Assembly: GCF_003443535.1 (NCBI RefSeq)
Contig: NZ_CP031946.1
Span: 2,542,001 to 2,606,000 of the forward strand
Origin: Ruegeria sp. AD91A
Lineage (GTDB): Bacteria > Pseudomonadota > Alphaproteobacteria > Rhodobacterales > Rhodobacteraceae
Reading direction: 5' to 3'
Length of the DNA: 64,000 nucleotides
Shown here: positions 45,033 to 53,935 of the stretch, in pieces
Numbering within the stretch: the stretch's first letter is position 1
Layout: each line of letters begins with the position of its first letter
Program-made: the position numbers and the translations under genes
Notes under the pieces: generated by a model
Told to the model about the DNA's origin: nothing
Databases searched by the model: none
The model's input: the letters and a program-made list of their open reading frames with translations, nothing else

Positions 45033-45719
45033 ATGAAAACTGTCGAACTCAAATCCTTGGTATTTCGGTGGCCCGGTCAACACGATCCGGTGCTCTCAGT
45101 CGATAACTTCGATCTTGAGGCCGGGGAAAGCGTGTTTATGAGAGGCCCCAGTGGCAGCGGAAAGACCACGTTGCTTTCGGCAATTGCCGGCGTGATCGAT
45201 GTACCGCAAAGCGCGGTTCACGTTGCAGGTACGGATGTCGGGGCTTTGGCCGGAGGTGATCGTGACCGTTTTCGCGTGGATCATTTGGGGATTGTTTTCC
45301 AAGTCTTTAATCTTTTGCCTTGGCTCAGTGCGCTTGAAAACACGTTGCTGCCTTGCCGATTTTCAGCGCACCGTCGCAATCGATCGGGGCCAGCCCCCAA
45401 GGCTACTGCAACACGGTTGCTAAGTGAGCTGGGTCTTGAGGATGCTGAGCTGATCAATCGACCTGCCAGCGCCCTGAGTGTTGGGCAGCAACAACGAGTT
45501 GCGGCGGCGCGGGCTTTGATAGGGGCGCCCGAAGTTGTGTTGGCGGATGAACCTACCTCGGCTTTGGATGAGGAAGCGAAAGACACGTTTGTCCAGCTGT
45601 TGCTGAAAGAATGCAATGCATCAGGGGCGAGTTTGCTATTTGTGAGCCATGATCGCAGCCTGGAAAAACACTTCGATCGGAGCGTCGACCTGCCAAAGCT
45701 GAACGCGGGGAAAACGTGA
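45033..45719 (+). CDS. ABC transporter ATPase (MacB/LolD-like)
   Basis: About 228 aa. Walker A GPSGSGKTTLL, the signature ALSVGQQQRVAAARAL (S-V-G-Q instead of SGGQ) and Walker B VVLADEPTSALDEE. It is of the LolD/MacB type that pairs with FtsX-like permeases. A TTG at 45000 overlapping the HlyD stop is an alternative start. The permease ATG overlaps its stop by one base. Confidence 0.9.
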   Translation: MKTVELKSLVFRWPGQHDPVLSVDNFDLEAGESVFMRGPSGSGKTTLLSAIAGVIDVPQSAVHVAGTDVGALAGGDRDRFRVDHLGIVFQVFNLLPWLSALENTLLPCRFSAHRRNRSGPAPKATATRLLSELGLEDAELINRPASALSVGQQQRVAAARALIGAPEVVLADEPTSALDEEAKDTFVQLLLKECNASGASLLFVSHDRSLEKHFDRSVDLPKLNAGKT

Positions 45720-47209
45720 TGTTCAACCTTTGTTTGAAAAGCCTTCTCAATCGCCGCTTTATCGCTACGTTGACTGTTCTTAGCATTGCCTTGAGCGTGG
45801 CTTTAATTGTTGGGGTTGAACGACTGCGAACAGAGGCACGAGCGGGTTTTTCCAATTCTGCATCAGGTATCGACCTGATCATTGCGGCACGCGGAAACGA
45901 TGTGCAGATCCTGATGGCAACGGTTTTTGGTGTCGGTACAACAGGCGCCGGTATCACCTGGGAAAGCTACGAGATGATCGAAGATCTGCCCCAGGTAAGC
46001 TGGACAGTGCCGATCATGATGGGTGACAACCATCGTGGATATCCAGTGATTGGCACGTCCAAGCATTACTTTGATCGTTTTCGTCACAGCGGCGGCCGAC
46101 ATCTGACCTTTTCTGAAGGACACTCTTTTTCGTCTGCAGATGGCGCAGTGATCGGTGCAGAAGTTGCACGGGTCTTTGAATATGGGCTCGGCACGGCGAT
46201 TGTGAATGCCCATGGTTCGGGCGAAGTTGCCTTTGATGTCCACGACGAAGCGCCTTTCACAGTGACCGGCGTGCTGGGGCATACCGGGACGGCCGTTGAC
46301 CGAATGGTTTTTGTCTCGCTCGAGGGTTTTGACGCCTTACACGAAGAACCTACATCAGAGGGTGCGGACCCGTTTGTTTTGGTCGATGCACCTGAAGTCG
46401 CCGAAGAACACGAAGACCATGACACCGAGCATTCCCATAATGAAGACCACGCAGCCAGCGAATTTGCGAACAGGCATGCGGATCACGGCGAAGAACACGA
46501 AGACCATAGCCATGTGGAGTTAGACGAGCCTGACGAGCACGAAGAAGGGCATCAGGAATATGACGACAGTCATGCCCACGAAAGCGACCATGAAGACGAG
46601 GCGGAAGCTGTCAGGACTTCTGGCGGGCACGATCACGGTGGCCATGATCATGAACCGGAGGCCATCAACGCGATTTTTGCCGGGCTTGAGGAGAAGACAG
46701 CGGTGCTTTCAGTTCAACGGCAACTGGCAGACCATCGCGACGAGGCACTGACTGCTGTTCTTCCTAATGTTGCGCTGTTGCAGCTTTGGTCGATTACCAG
46801 TACGGCCGAGACCGCGCTGCGTCTGATGGCAGGCGCTGTGGCAGTGGCTGGAATGATCGGCATGGTGGTCATGTTGTCTGCTTCGCTCGACAACCGGCGG
46901 CGTGAATTTGCGATCCTTCGATCCGTGGGCGCAACACCAGCCGGCGTCTTTTCCCTGATCTTGCTTGAAGCCGTTTTATTGTTGTCGGCCGGCATCGTGC
47001 TTGGAGTAATCGCGCTCAGCGCTCTCACGCTCGTGATAGATCCGATTCTTGCCGCAAATTTTGGGCTCCGCATCGGTGTTGACCTGCCGAGTTTTCGCGA
47101 GGTTCTTCTCATAGCCCTCGTTTTCTGCTCTGGTCTTCTTGCCAGTATTGTACCTGCGTTAAGGGTGTACCGTATGACGCTATCAGACGGACTGTCGGTG
47201 CGGCTTTGA
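45719..47209 (+). CDS. FtsX/MacB-like ABC permease with His/Asp/Glu-rich loop
   Basis: 496 aa. One N-terminal membrane helix (FIATLTVLSIALSVALIVGV), a large periplasmic MacB-type domain, then three C-terminal helices with the FtsX signature REFAILRSVGATPAGVFSLI. Between residues about 227 and 317 lies an acidic insert with 19 histidines (46395-46665), in repeats such as EEHEDHDTEH and GGHDHGGHDHE. Such an insert would bind transition metals, zinc most simply, in the periplasm. The transporter is therefore likely linked to metal handling or metal sensing. Confidence 0.87.
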   Translation: MFNLCLKSLLNRRFIATLTVLSIALSVALIVGVERLRTEARAGFSNSASGIDLIIAARGNDVQILMATVFGVGTTGAGITWESYEMIEDLPQVSWTVPIMMGDNHRGYPVIGTSKHYFDRFRHSGGRHLTFSEGHSFSSADGAVIGAEVARVFEYGLGTAIVNAHGSGEVAFDVHDEAPFTVTGVLGHTGTAVDRMVFVSLEGFDALHEEPTSEGADPFVLVDAPEVAEEHEDHDTEHSHNEDHAASEFANRHADHGEEHEDHSHVELDEPDEHEEGHQEYDDSHAHESDHEDEAEAVRTSGGHDHGGHDHEPEAINAIFAGLEEKTAVLSVQRQLADHRDEALTAVLPNVALLQLWSITSTAETALRLMAGAVAVAGMIGMVVMLSASLDNRRREFAILRSVGATPAGVFSLILLEAVLLLSAGIVLGVIALSALTLVIDPILAANFGLRIGVDLPSFREVLLIALVFCSGLLASIVPALRVYRMTLSDGLSVRL

Positions 47210-47227
47210 ATAAGAGGATCCGCTGAA

Positions 47228-47881
47228 ATGAAGACCATTGCGCATTTTCTGAATATCTTATTCGCCCTTGCGATTGCGGGGCCTCTTCTTGCAGCGGATC
47301 CGCGCAACATAAGTTGGCAGGATCTCCTTCCTGAAGAGCGGCCCTACCACGATCCTTTTGCCACCCTAGAATATTCTCAGGTCAATGCGTTGGCCATGCT
47401 TTATCGGATTGAGGTTCTGCATGCGGACACTGCGGATGACAAGAAGCGCGCCGAAGCGGTTCAGATCCGCGAAGACCTCGTATCTCAAGGTCTTGATCCA
47501 GATTGGTTGTTTGAACAACGCGAAATTGTGATGAACCAACGGTTGATTGCCGCGCGCGAACCGAACCTTGACCTTTTGGGGGAGAACGTGCGCCTTCCCG
47601 GCTATCTCCTTCCCCTGGATATTGTTGACCAGAAGGCGGTCGAATTCCTTCTGGTTCCGACAGTTGGAGCCTGCATTCACACACCACCACCTCCAGCCAA
47701 TCAGATGGTCTATGTGCGATACGAACAAGGCTTCGAAATCGACGAGTTGTATAAGCCAGTCTGGATAAGCGGGGAAATGCAGGCACTGAGCAGGTCCCAG
47801 TCACTCAATTACGTGGACGGCCAGGCCAACATCGAAACCTCATATGCGATGGATGCGCTGTCGGTAGAAATCTATGACTGA
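47228..47881 (+). CDS. DUF3299 exported protein
   Basis: 217 aa with a signal peptide (HFLNILFALAIAGPLLAA). The DUF3299 core is clear: VRLPGYLLPLDIVDQKAVEF and LVPTVGACIHTPPPPANQMV. The conserved Cys-His pair (GACIH) could bind metal. DUF3299 genes often accompany ABC/FtsX pairs with His-rich loops. It starts 18 nt after the permease stop. Confidence 0.88.
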   Translation: MKTIAHFLNILFALAIAGPLLAADPRNISWQDLLPEERPYHDPFATLEYSQVNALAMLYRIEVLHADTADDKKRAEAVQIREDLVSQGLDPDWLFEQREIVMNQRLIAAREPNLDLLGENVRLPGYLLPLDIVDQKAVEFLLVPTVGACIHTPPPPANQMVYVRYEQGFEIDELYKPVWISGEMQALSRSQSLNYVDGQANIETSYAMDALSVEIYD

Positions 47882-48039
47882 TCAGTCAGACTAGAGGTCC
47901 GTTCTATGGCTTCACCGGGATACATCTTTGCACCGCACCCCTGTATCAGGATCTTTGGTTCGTGCAGATGTGACGCTGCAAATCTCTCCTGAAGCTCCTT
48001 GATGATCAATACGGCGATTTTTTTGTCACGAACCGCCAT
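47872..48039 (-). CDS. Possible small protein, 55 aa
   Basis: An open frame starting MAVRDKKIAVLIIKELQERF has a GAGG box 7 nt upstream (48047-48050) and ends within the last codons of the DUF3299 gene on the other strand. No family recognised. It may be a chance frame; the Shine-Dalgarno sequence and a protein-like N-terminal half are the only support. Confidence 0.25.
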   Translation of the reverse strand: MAVRDKKIAVLIIKELQERFAASHLHEPKILIQGCGAKMYPGEAIERTSSLTDQS

Positions 48040-48380
48040 TTTGTGACCTCACCAATCCGCGCGCATGGGTTTCACAAGTACACCCGGCAACCCTCGCTGG
48101 TTAATCTGCTTATCATAAGTAGCGAGAACTCTTTTTCATTGCTCTTGATCGATCATGTTGTCTCTTTGACTTATTGATCAGAGTTCTTAATCGAATCGCA
48201 TACCGCGCTTGTAAGCCGCCTTTCGTGCGTGTCGCGGCATCCGTTAGTTTGGGCTCAATGCGGTCGTTCGCTGCAACTTGCTTGAACGTGTACTTTGCGG
48301 ACTTAGCAAACCTTCGAACTAAGTCGGAAAAAATTCCGGAGCAGAGTTGTGCTATGGTGCCTTAAATTAGGGAGGAAAAA
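48040..48380. other. Intergenic region before the DUF3604 gene
   Basis: About 340 bases with a visible drop in GC at 48100-48180. It contains one copy of the dispersed 58-nt repeat and, at its end, GGAGG (48371-48375), which serves the DUF3604 gene. No gene seen on the plus strand. Confidence 0.5.
48245..48302 (+). repeat. Dispersed 58-nt intergenic repeat, copy 2
   Basis: Matches the reverse complement of 39598-39655 at 50 of 58 positions. It starts TAGTTTGGGCTCAATGCGG and ends GTGTACTTTGCGGAC. Confidence 0.65.
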
Positions 48381-50291
48381 TTGTTTCGCTATGTTTTGCC
48401 AGCAGCTCTCATTCTGGGGAGCCCAGTCTTAGCTCAGGATGCAATAAATCCGTCGGGCCTTTCCGGTCCTTCCGGTCGACCTTATTCACCTTACGCCGAA
48501 CGCGCATATCCAACACAAGTCTATTTTGGTGACACTCACGTTCATACTGGGCTTTCCGGCGATGCTGGTGGAGGCGGTACGCGCCTCATGCCGCGTGATG
48601 CCTATCGGTTTGCGCGTGGCGAAGAAGTTGTGTCGAACACGGGGCAACCTGTAAAATTGTCGATGCCTCTCGATTTCTTCATGATTACAGATCATTCGGA
48701 TGCGATGGGTGCTATCACCGACATCATCGGAGGTGCTCCCAACATCTTAGCAGATGAGCAAGGCAGATATTTCCATGAAGAATTCAACAAAGGTGGAGAA
48801 GCCGCTCTGGCGGCTGCGCTCGAGCTGACAGCGGCGTTTGCTCAAGGACAGGTTTCCCCTGCGCTGAACTATCAACCGGGCAACCCCGCGTATGCCCGTG
48901 TTTGGGGCGATATTATCGATGCCGCGGAAGAGTACAATGATCCCGGCGTGTTCAGTACCTTTATCGCCTATGAATGGACATCTCTTGTTGCAGGGAACAA
49001 TTTGCACCGAAATGTGATCTTTCGCGACGGCCCTGAGCTCACAAGACAAATACTGCCTTACACAACAACGCCACCGGTGGGCTCACCTAACCCTCGTGAT
49101 CTTTGGAAGTGGTTGGAGAACTATGAGCAAACGACAGGCGGGCGTGTGCTTGCTATTCCACATAACGGGAACTTGTCTAACGGCTGGATGTTCCCGTTAG
49201 TCGATGACTTCGCGGATGGGGTGCCGTTAGATCCCGCATACGCAGAAGCGCGAAACAAATGGGAAAGACTATATGAACCAACTCAGATTAAGGGAGATGG
49301 TGAGGCCCACCCGTTTCTATCACCTGACGATGAATTTGCTGACTTCGAAACATGGGATTACGGCAATCTGGATGCTTCGGTTCCGAAAGAGCCAGAAATG
49401 TTGCCCGGTGAATACGCTCGATCCGGATTACTTCGAGGCCTGTCTTTGGAAAAGACTTTGGGGGTGAATCCTTTCAAGTTTGGCTTGGGTGGGGCCAGTG
49501 ACACACACACAGGTTTGACGACTCCAGACAACGACAATTTCTTCGGGAAATTCACCGGGTATGAGCCCAGCGAAGAGCGCAGCCAACATGTCAGCAAGAC
49601 CTATGCTGACGGGACTGTTGCGCTGCTTTCATCGCAATACATTACTGGCGGTCTGACCGCAGTATGGGCGCAGGAGAATTCCCGAGAAGCCATTTGGGAT
49701 GCGATGCATCGGCGTGAAACCTACGCAACTACAGGACCTCGAATGCGCGTCCGTATGTTCGGAGGATATTCTTTTACCGAAGAAGATGCCTTGCGGCGCG
49801 ACTTGGCGCTTGTGGGATACACCAAAGGTGTGCCGATGGGTGGTGATCTTGCCCCCGGGGAAGGCGCACCTTCCTTTCTGGTATATGCGCTTCGTGATCC
49901 GATGGGAGCAAACCTGGATCGAATCCAGATCATAAAGGGCTGGTTGGATGCAGATGGAGATCAACGGGAAAGGGTCTATGACGTGGCCTGGTCTGGTACC
50001 CGCGAACCAGATGCCGCTGGTAGGTTGTCATCCGTAGGCACCACAGTGGACCTTTCAATTCCCTCGTGGACCAACACAATTGGAGCCTCTGAGCTGGGAA
50101 CCGTGTGGGAAGACCCGGATTTCGATCCTTCGGAAAGCGCATTCTATTATGCCCGGGTCATAGAAATTCCAACCCCTCGATGGACGGCGTATGATGCCGT
50201 CAAATTTGGAATACAAATGCCAGATAACGTCCCAATGACAGCACAGGAACGCGCGTACACTTCGCCGATTTGGTACTCGCCGCAACAGTAG
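48381..50291 (+). CDS. DUF3604 exported protein (PHP-like)
   Basis: 636 aa, TTG start 5 nt after GGAGG. A signal peptide (RYVLPAALILGSPVLAQ) precedes the DUF3604 domain. Metal-binding motifs FGDTHVHTGLSGDAG, MITDHSDAMG and IPHNGNLSNG follow the PHP-type phosphoesterase pattern, and GLGGASDTHTGLTTPDNDNF is characteristic. Members are periplasmic and often lie beside sulfatase genes; a sulfatase remnant occurs 9 kb upstream. The reaction is unproven. Confidence 0.88.
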   Translation: MFRYVLPAALILGSPVLAQDAINPSGLSGPSGRPYSPYAERAYPTQVYFGDTHVHTGLSGDAGGGGTRLMPRDAYRFARGEEVVSNTGQPVKLSMPLDFFMITDHSDAMGAITDIIGGAPNILADEQGRYFHEEFNKGGEAALAAALELTAAFAQGQVSPALNYQPGNPAYARVWGDIIDAAEEYNDPGVFSTFIAYEWTSLVAGNNLHRNVIFRDGPELTRQILPYTTTPPVGSPNPRDLWKWLENYEQTTGGRVLAIPHNGNLSNGWMFPLVDDFADGVPLDPAYAEARNKWERLYEPTQIKGDGEAHPFLSPDDEFADFETWDYGNLDASVPKEPEMLPGEYARSGLLRGLSLEKTLGVNPFKFGLGGASDTHTGLTTPDNDNFFGKFTGYEPSEERSQHVSKTYADGTVALLSSQYITGGLTAVWAQENSREAIWDAMHRRETYATTGPRMRVRMFGGYSFTEEDALRRDLALVGYTKGVPMGGDLAPGEGAPSFLVYALRDPMGANLDRIQIIKGWLDADGDQRERVYDVAWSGTREPDAAGRLSSVGTTVDLSIPSWTNTIGASELGTVWEDPDFDPSESAFYYARVIEIPTPRWTAYDAVKFGIQMPDNVPMTAQERAYTSPIWYSPQQ

Positions 50292-50671
50292 TTCGATTTA
50301 CAACGTCGGTCGGGTATGGGTTCACACCTGCTAATGATGTCAATCGCCAACGTCAGACTTTCTGTTGATGTGCCCTCGCCATTGCCGAATAGAGGCAGGG
50401 TGCAGAGTGCTTGTCGGGTCGTGCGCCCAGAGGGCAGGCAGCAAATGCCAAGAGCGGAACGATCCGGGTCGAGGTATTGCCGTCATTAAAATGCGATCAC
50501 TCCGCTTCAGTGGACGAAGATGTGGCTCGCCTGAGAAGCGCAATGATGGCCGTTTTCGATGCCGGGTTGTGTCGCTAGGTATGTGTTCCTTCGTTGCTCC
50601 TTCGTTTCCAACAGCGAAACGAAGATCCGCTCCGGGCTCGAAGCGGCCATCGAAACAGTTCTGTCGAATGA

Positions 50672-51280
50672 CTGCTTTTCCTTGGTACCGGTCATGCACG
50701 GTGACTCCATCCTGCCGCATCCGGCGCAGCAGCATCAGCATGGACATGTTCGACAAGGGATGATGCCGCTTTTGACCCTCGAACACATAGTCAGACGCCA
50801 GCGCACGCAGCGGCTCCAGTATGGCCAGCATTTCGTCGGTGAGGGGGACACGATGGACCTGCCCGCCTTTCATGCGATCCGCAGGTAGTCGCGCAAGGTG
50901 TTGAGCCATTGCTGACCGTGCTTTGCATTCTTCCATGTAGGCAGGCGGTCGATGTGGACCTGACGGCTGAGTTCTTCGAAGGTCGGGAATTCACGTTGAG
51001 CGTTGAATCGAGGGTTCAACCCTGCTTTCGCCATACGCCTGTATTCCAGTGCCCTCTCGCGGGCCTGAATCAGTGTGACGACGTCAGCGCCGCCCAATCC
51101 AAAATCTGTGCGCAGCGGCGCGCCCTTGCGGTTCTTCTGTCCCTTGACTGTTACGCGGACGACCCAGCGTCGCGCACCCGAGGGATCGACAACAAGGTAC
51201 AGGCCAGAACCGTCGCCATGCCGACCCGGGCCAAGATTCTCTACCAGCTTCTTTGTCTGCTTCCCGCTGAGCGCAGCCAT
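50672..51280 (-). pseudogene. Tyrosine integrase pseudogene next to tRNA-Ser
   Basis: The N-terminal part (MAALSGKQTKKLVENLGPGR, GSGLYLVVDPSGARRWVVRV) is the DUF4102 arm-binding domain of P4-type tRNA-targeting integrases, then TFEELSRQVHIDRLPTWKN. After WLNTLRDYLRIA the frame stops at 50870. The adjacent frame contains catalytic-domain sequence VHRVPLTDEMLAILEPLRAL up to LRRMRQDGVTVH. The middle of the catalytic domain and the final HxxR/Tyr part are lost. So it is an internally deleted, frameshifted and truncated integrase. Confidence 0.8.
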
Positions 51281-51426
51281 GAAATACCACAATATATACC
51301 ACTCAATGAAATACACTAAGAGCAACTTAGTAAAACTCAAGATGATACTATGAGATGGTAAATACCGATTATTTATATATTTACAGCATGTTAAACACGC
51401 CATGCCAATTCACTGAAATGGGTTGA

Positions 51427-51516
51427 TGGCGGAGACGAAGGGATTCGAACCCTCGAGACCCTTCCGGGCCTACTCCCTTAGCAGGGGAGCGCCTTCGACC
51501 ACTCGGCCACGTCTCC
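51427..51516 (-). tRNA. tRNA-Ser (anticodon GCT)
   Basis: The minus strand folds as a class II tRNA: acceptor stem GGAGACG/CGTCTCC, D-arm GTGGCCGAGTGG, anticodon loop CTGCTAA with anticodon GCT, a long variable arm (GGCCCGGAAGGGTCTC) and T-arm GGTTCGAATCC. The CCA is encoded (51427-51429). Its 3' end points at the broken integrase, the usual arrangement for an island attachment site. Confidence 0.95.
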
Positions 51517-51717
51517 GTCGACGGGTATATCCGTGCAAGCGACGGAAATACAAGGCCGTTTCTACATTGTTTGGCTTTTTTTAACGACTCGCTCGAAGTC
51601 ATTGAAAAAGCGCAGAATAGCTGCGTCTTCCACCGGTTTTGGGTCAGATTTGATTAACGCATTTCAAGCCCCAACATTCAGCAATATTCATAGAATCGCG
51701 TTTCCCAAGGGGTCGGA

Positions 51718-52120
51718 TGGGCTTTGTTGCACAAATCCGTTGTCGGGCAGACTTCCCCTTTGCCCGGACGGACTTACCCCCCGGACGGACTAATCCTACG
51801 GGCTCTCTGACGGGTGTGCCAAAAGCGGTTTAGTGGTTCAGGACCCCAACGCCTGCCCGGATTTCCACGACCTGTCAGTCGCAGGTGCGAGCCATGAGTG
51901 ACTGAACACGAAGTTTCACGCAGTTCGTCTTGCTCTCGACATGGATCCAGCGGTGATATCCGCTCCTTCGCCGCCACAGGGCCCGGCCCAGGTATCGCGA
52001 TGCGTTGACTGCTTCGTTCCGGGCTATTGCCTCTGCGCTGGTTGTTTCAGAGTTTGGTGTTCTCACGCGGCGGGATGACCGCATGGATATAACGGGCAGT
52101 GAACGCGCGGCTTGCCGGGA
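51718..52120 (-). mobile_element. Degenerate IS5-family element remnant
   Basis: GGGCTTTGTTGCACAAATCC at 51718-51737 is a typical IS5-group terminal repeat. On the minus strand, IARNEAVNASRYLGRALWRR and SGYHRWIHVESKTNCVKL followed by QSLMAR are the C-terminal part of an IS5-type transposase (ARNEAxxASRYLGRALWRR, YHRRSxVETKMHCxKL). The frame breaks after MART, and the left two thirds of the element are missing. Confidence 0.75.
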
Positions 52121-52352
52121 AACTTGGGCAACGGGTTCAAGACGCGCCATCTAGGCGTCGGCCGCCCCCAAGAGATCAGACGTGTTTATCGCTCGTTATC
52201 GAACGTGAGTTACTCTGCCAAACGGAAATCAAGGGGTCAGGACCCTTTGGCGGGTCGACGCATCCTTCAACCGACAGGCAGCCGGTTTCCCTGGATTCTC
52301 CACATTCATCCAATAACTGTTATATGTGAATTCATCAAACAATGAGGACATG

Positions 52353-52679
52353 ATGAACTCACTAACCAGAATAACACGAGGGATAGGCGTCGCCCTCAAG
52401 GACGGCAGAGTGAAAGGCATTCTTGCATTCACGGTTGGAATGATTTTATGGGCCTCGGTCTTTTACCACTTTGTCGAAGGTTGGAGTTGGCTCGACTCAA
52501 TCTACTTTTCTGTCGTGACAATTTCGACCGTGGGGTTTGGTGACTTCTCACCTGAAACCGCGGCAGGGAAGATCTTCACAATGATTTACATCGTCGTGGG
52601 CCTCGGTGTCTTCGTAACCGCGGCGACCACAGTGGCGGATACAATCTTGTCCCAGGACGACAAAAAAGCGGACAAGTAG
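52353..52679 (+). CDS. Two-TM potassium-channel-type protein
   Basis: About 108 aa. Two membrane helices flank a pore loop with the selectivity filter TVGFGD (residues 59-64), as in KcsA-like/ion_trans_2 channels. There is no cytoplasmic RCK domain, so it is a minimal channel, presumably a tetramer. ATGs at 52350 and 52353 are both possible; spacing from GAGG favours 52353. It lies between IS5 remnants with the AI-2E and HlyD/DUF2955 genes. Confidence 0.88.
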   Translation: MNSLTRITRGIGVALKDGRVKGILAFTVGMILWASVFYHFVEGWSWLDSIYFSVVTISTVGFGDFSPETAAGKIFTMIYIVVGLGVFVTAATTVADTILSQDDKKADK

Positions 52680-52855
52680 ATTATCCCAGTTTGGCCAAAT
52701 CGAGTTCATGCCCAGGCATTGGTTTGACTGGGACCCTCAAGCCGTGGCCCGGATTCATTTGTGTCTTCAAGCTGATAGATGATCACCAAAATTCAAAAAA
52801 ATATACATATTATGTTTTTTGAGTGTAACATTCGAAAAACACATGGAGGGATGGA

Positions 52856-53935
52856 ATGGAAAAGACTCAGGACGCGAAGATTGTCGATCTGGCAATACGA
52901 TTGCTCTTTCTCGGACTGTTCCTCTACAGCGCCTTGATCATGGTCGCCCCGCTTGCAAGCGTGGTTATCTGGGCAACGATCCTTTGCGTTGCGCTGTACC
53001 CGGCATTTGATTGGCTGCAATCCAAGTTGGGAGGGCGGAAGAAGCTTGCGGCGGCGATCTTGGTTTTGGTGGGTCTTGTTTTGACCTTGGGGCCGGTTGC
53101 TACGGCGATATCCGGTGCTGCAGAACTTGGGTCTGAATTCGCGGAACAAGCAGACAAGGGTGAGTTGAAAGTCCCGCCTGCGCCCGAGGGCCTTAAGGAA
53201 CTGCCATTGGTTGGAGACAAAATTTCCGATGTTTGGGGTATGTTCGAGCGGAATCTGGACGGCGCGCTTGCAAAATACGGCGCGCAAATCCTTGAGATCA
53301 CAAAATCGCTCTTCGGAAAGGTGTTGGGCATCGGAATCGGGCTTCTTGGCTTGGCCCTGTCCGTATTGATTATGGGGGCGTTGTTCAGCCCCGGGCCAAA
53401 TTTGGTCCAAGGTCTCCAACGCTTTGCAAACCGTGTTTTCGCACCGCGCGGCGGTGAATTCGTAACACTGGCAGGTGCAACAATTCGGAACGTGACAAAA
53501 GGCGTGATCGGCGTAGCAGCCATTCAGGCGGTCTTCGTTTGGATACTGCTGGCTTTGTTCGGAATTTCTTCGGCCGCCACGCTGGCATTTATCTGCCTGA
53601 TACTCTCGATCATCCAAATCGGGCCCGGATTGGTTCTTATACCGGTTATTATCTACGCATGGAGTTCCATGTCCGGCGGAACTGCTTTGATATTCACCAT
53701 ATTGGCCGTGCCCGTCACAATAATGGACAGCTTCCTAAGACCCGTGTTCATCTCAAAAGGCCTTGAGACTCCCATGTTGGTCATCCTCATCGGTGTTCTC
53801 GGAGGTATGATGGCGTACGGTTTGATCGGCGTCTTTATGGGGCCGGTACTCTTTGCTGTGTTCTATGAGCTGTTCAAGGTTTGGATTGATACCTCGCCCG
53901 AAGCCGAGGGTGCTTCTGAAGGTGCGGCGAAATGA
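52856..53935 (+). CDS. AI-2E family transporter (PerM/DUF20-like)
   Basis: 359 aa with about eight membrane helices arranged as in the AI-2 exporter/PerM family: paired helices at the N-terminus (residues about 12-75), a soluble segment (ELGSEFAEQADKGELKVPPA), and the C-terminal pore block LILSIIQIGPGLVLIPVI, LETPMLVILIGVLGGMMAYG and FMGPVLFAVFYELF. Family members include TqsA (AI-2 export) and sodium/proton antiporters. It overlaps the HlyD gene by 4 nt, which is unusual and suggests a shared job in efflux. Confidence 0.85.
   Translation: MEKTQDAKIVDLAIRLLFLGLFLYSALIMVAPLASVVIWATILCVALYPAFDWLQSKLGGRKKLAAAILVLVGLVLTLGPVATAISGAAELGSEFAEQADKGELKVPPAPEGLKELPLVGDKISDVWGMFERNLDGALAKYGAQILEITKSLFGKVLGIGIGLLGLALSVLIMGALFSPGPNLVQGLQRFANRVFAPRGGEFVTLAGATIRNVTKGVIGVAAIQAVFVWILLALFGISSAATLAFICLILSIIQIGPGLVLIPVIIYAWSSMSGGTALIFTILAVPVTIMDSFLRPVFISKGLETPMLVILIGVLGGMMAYGLIGVFMGPVLFAVFYELFKVWIDTSPEAEGASEGAAK

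Noticed and set aside
47957..48034. GGTTCGTG / CACGAACC inverted repeat downstream of DUF3299
   Set aside because: Only 8-nt arms separated by 62 nt; expected by chance at this scale.
51427..51516. A second copy of the tRNA-Ser 3' end marking the far island boundary
   Set aside because: I looked for the GATTCGAACCC core elsewhere in the window and did not notice one; a computed search is needed before excluding it.
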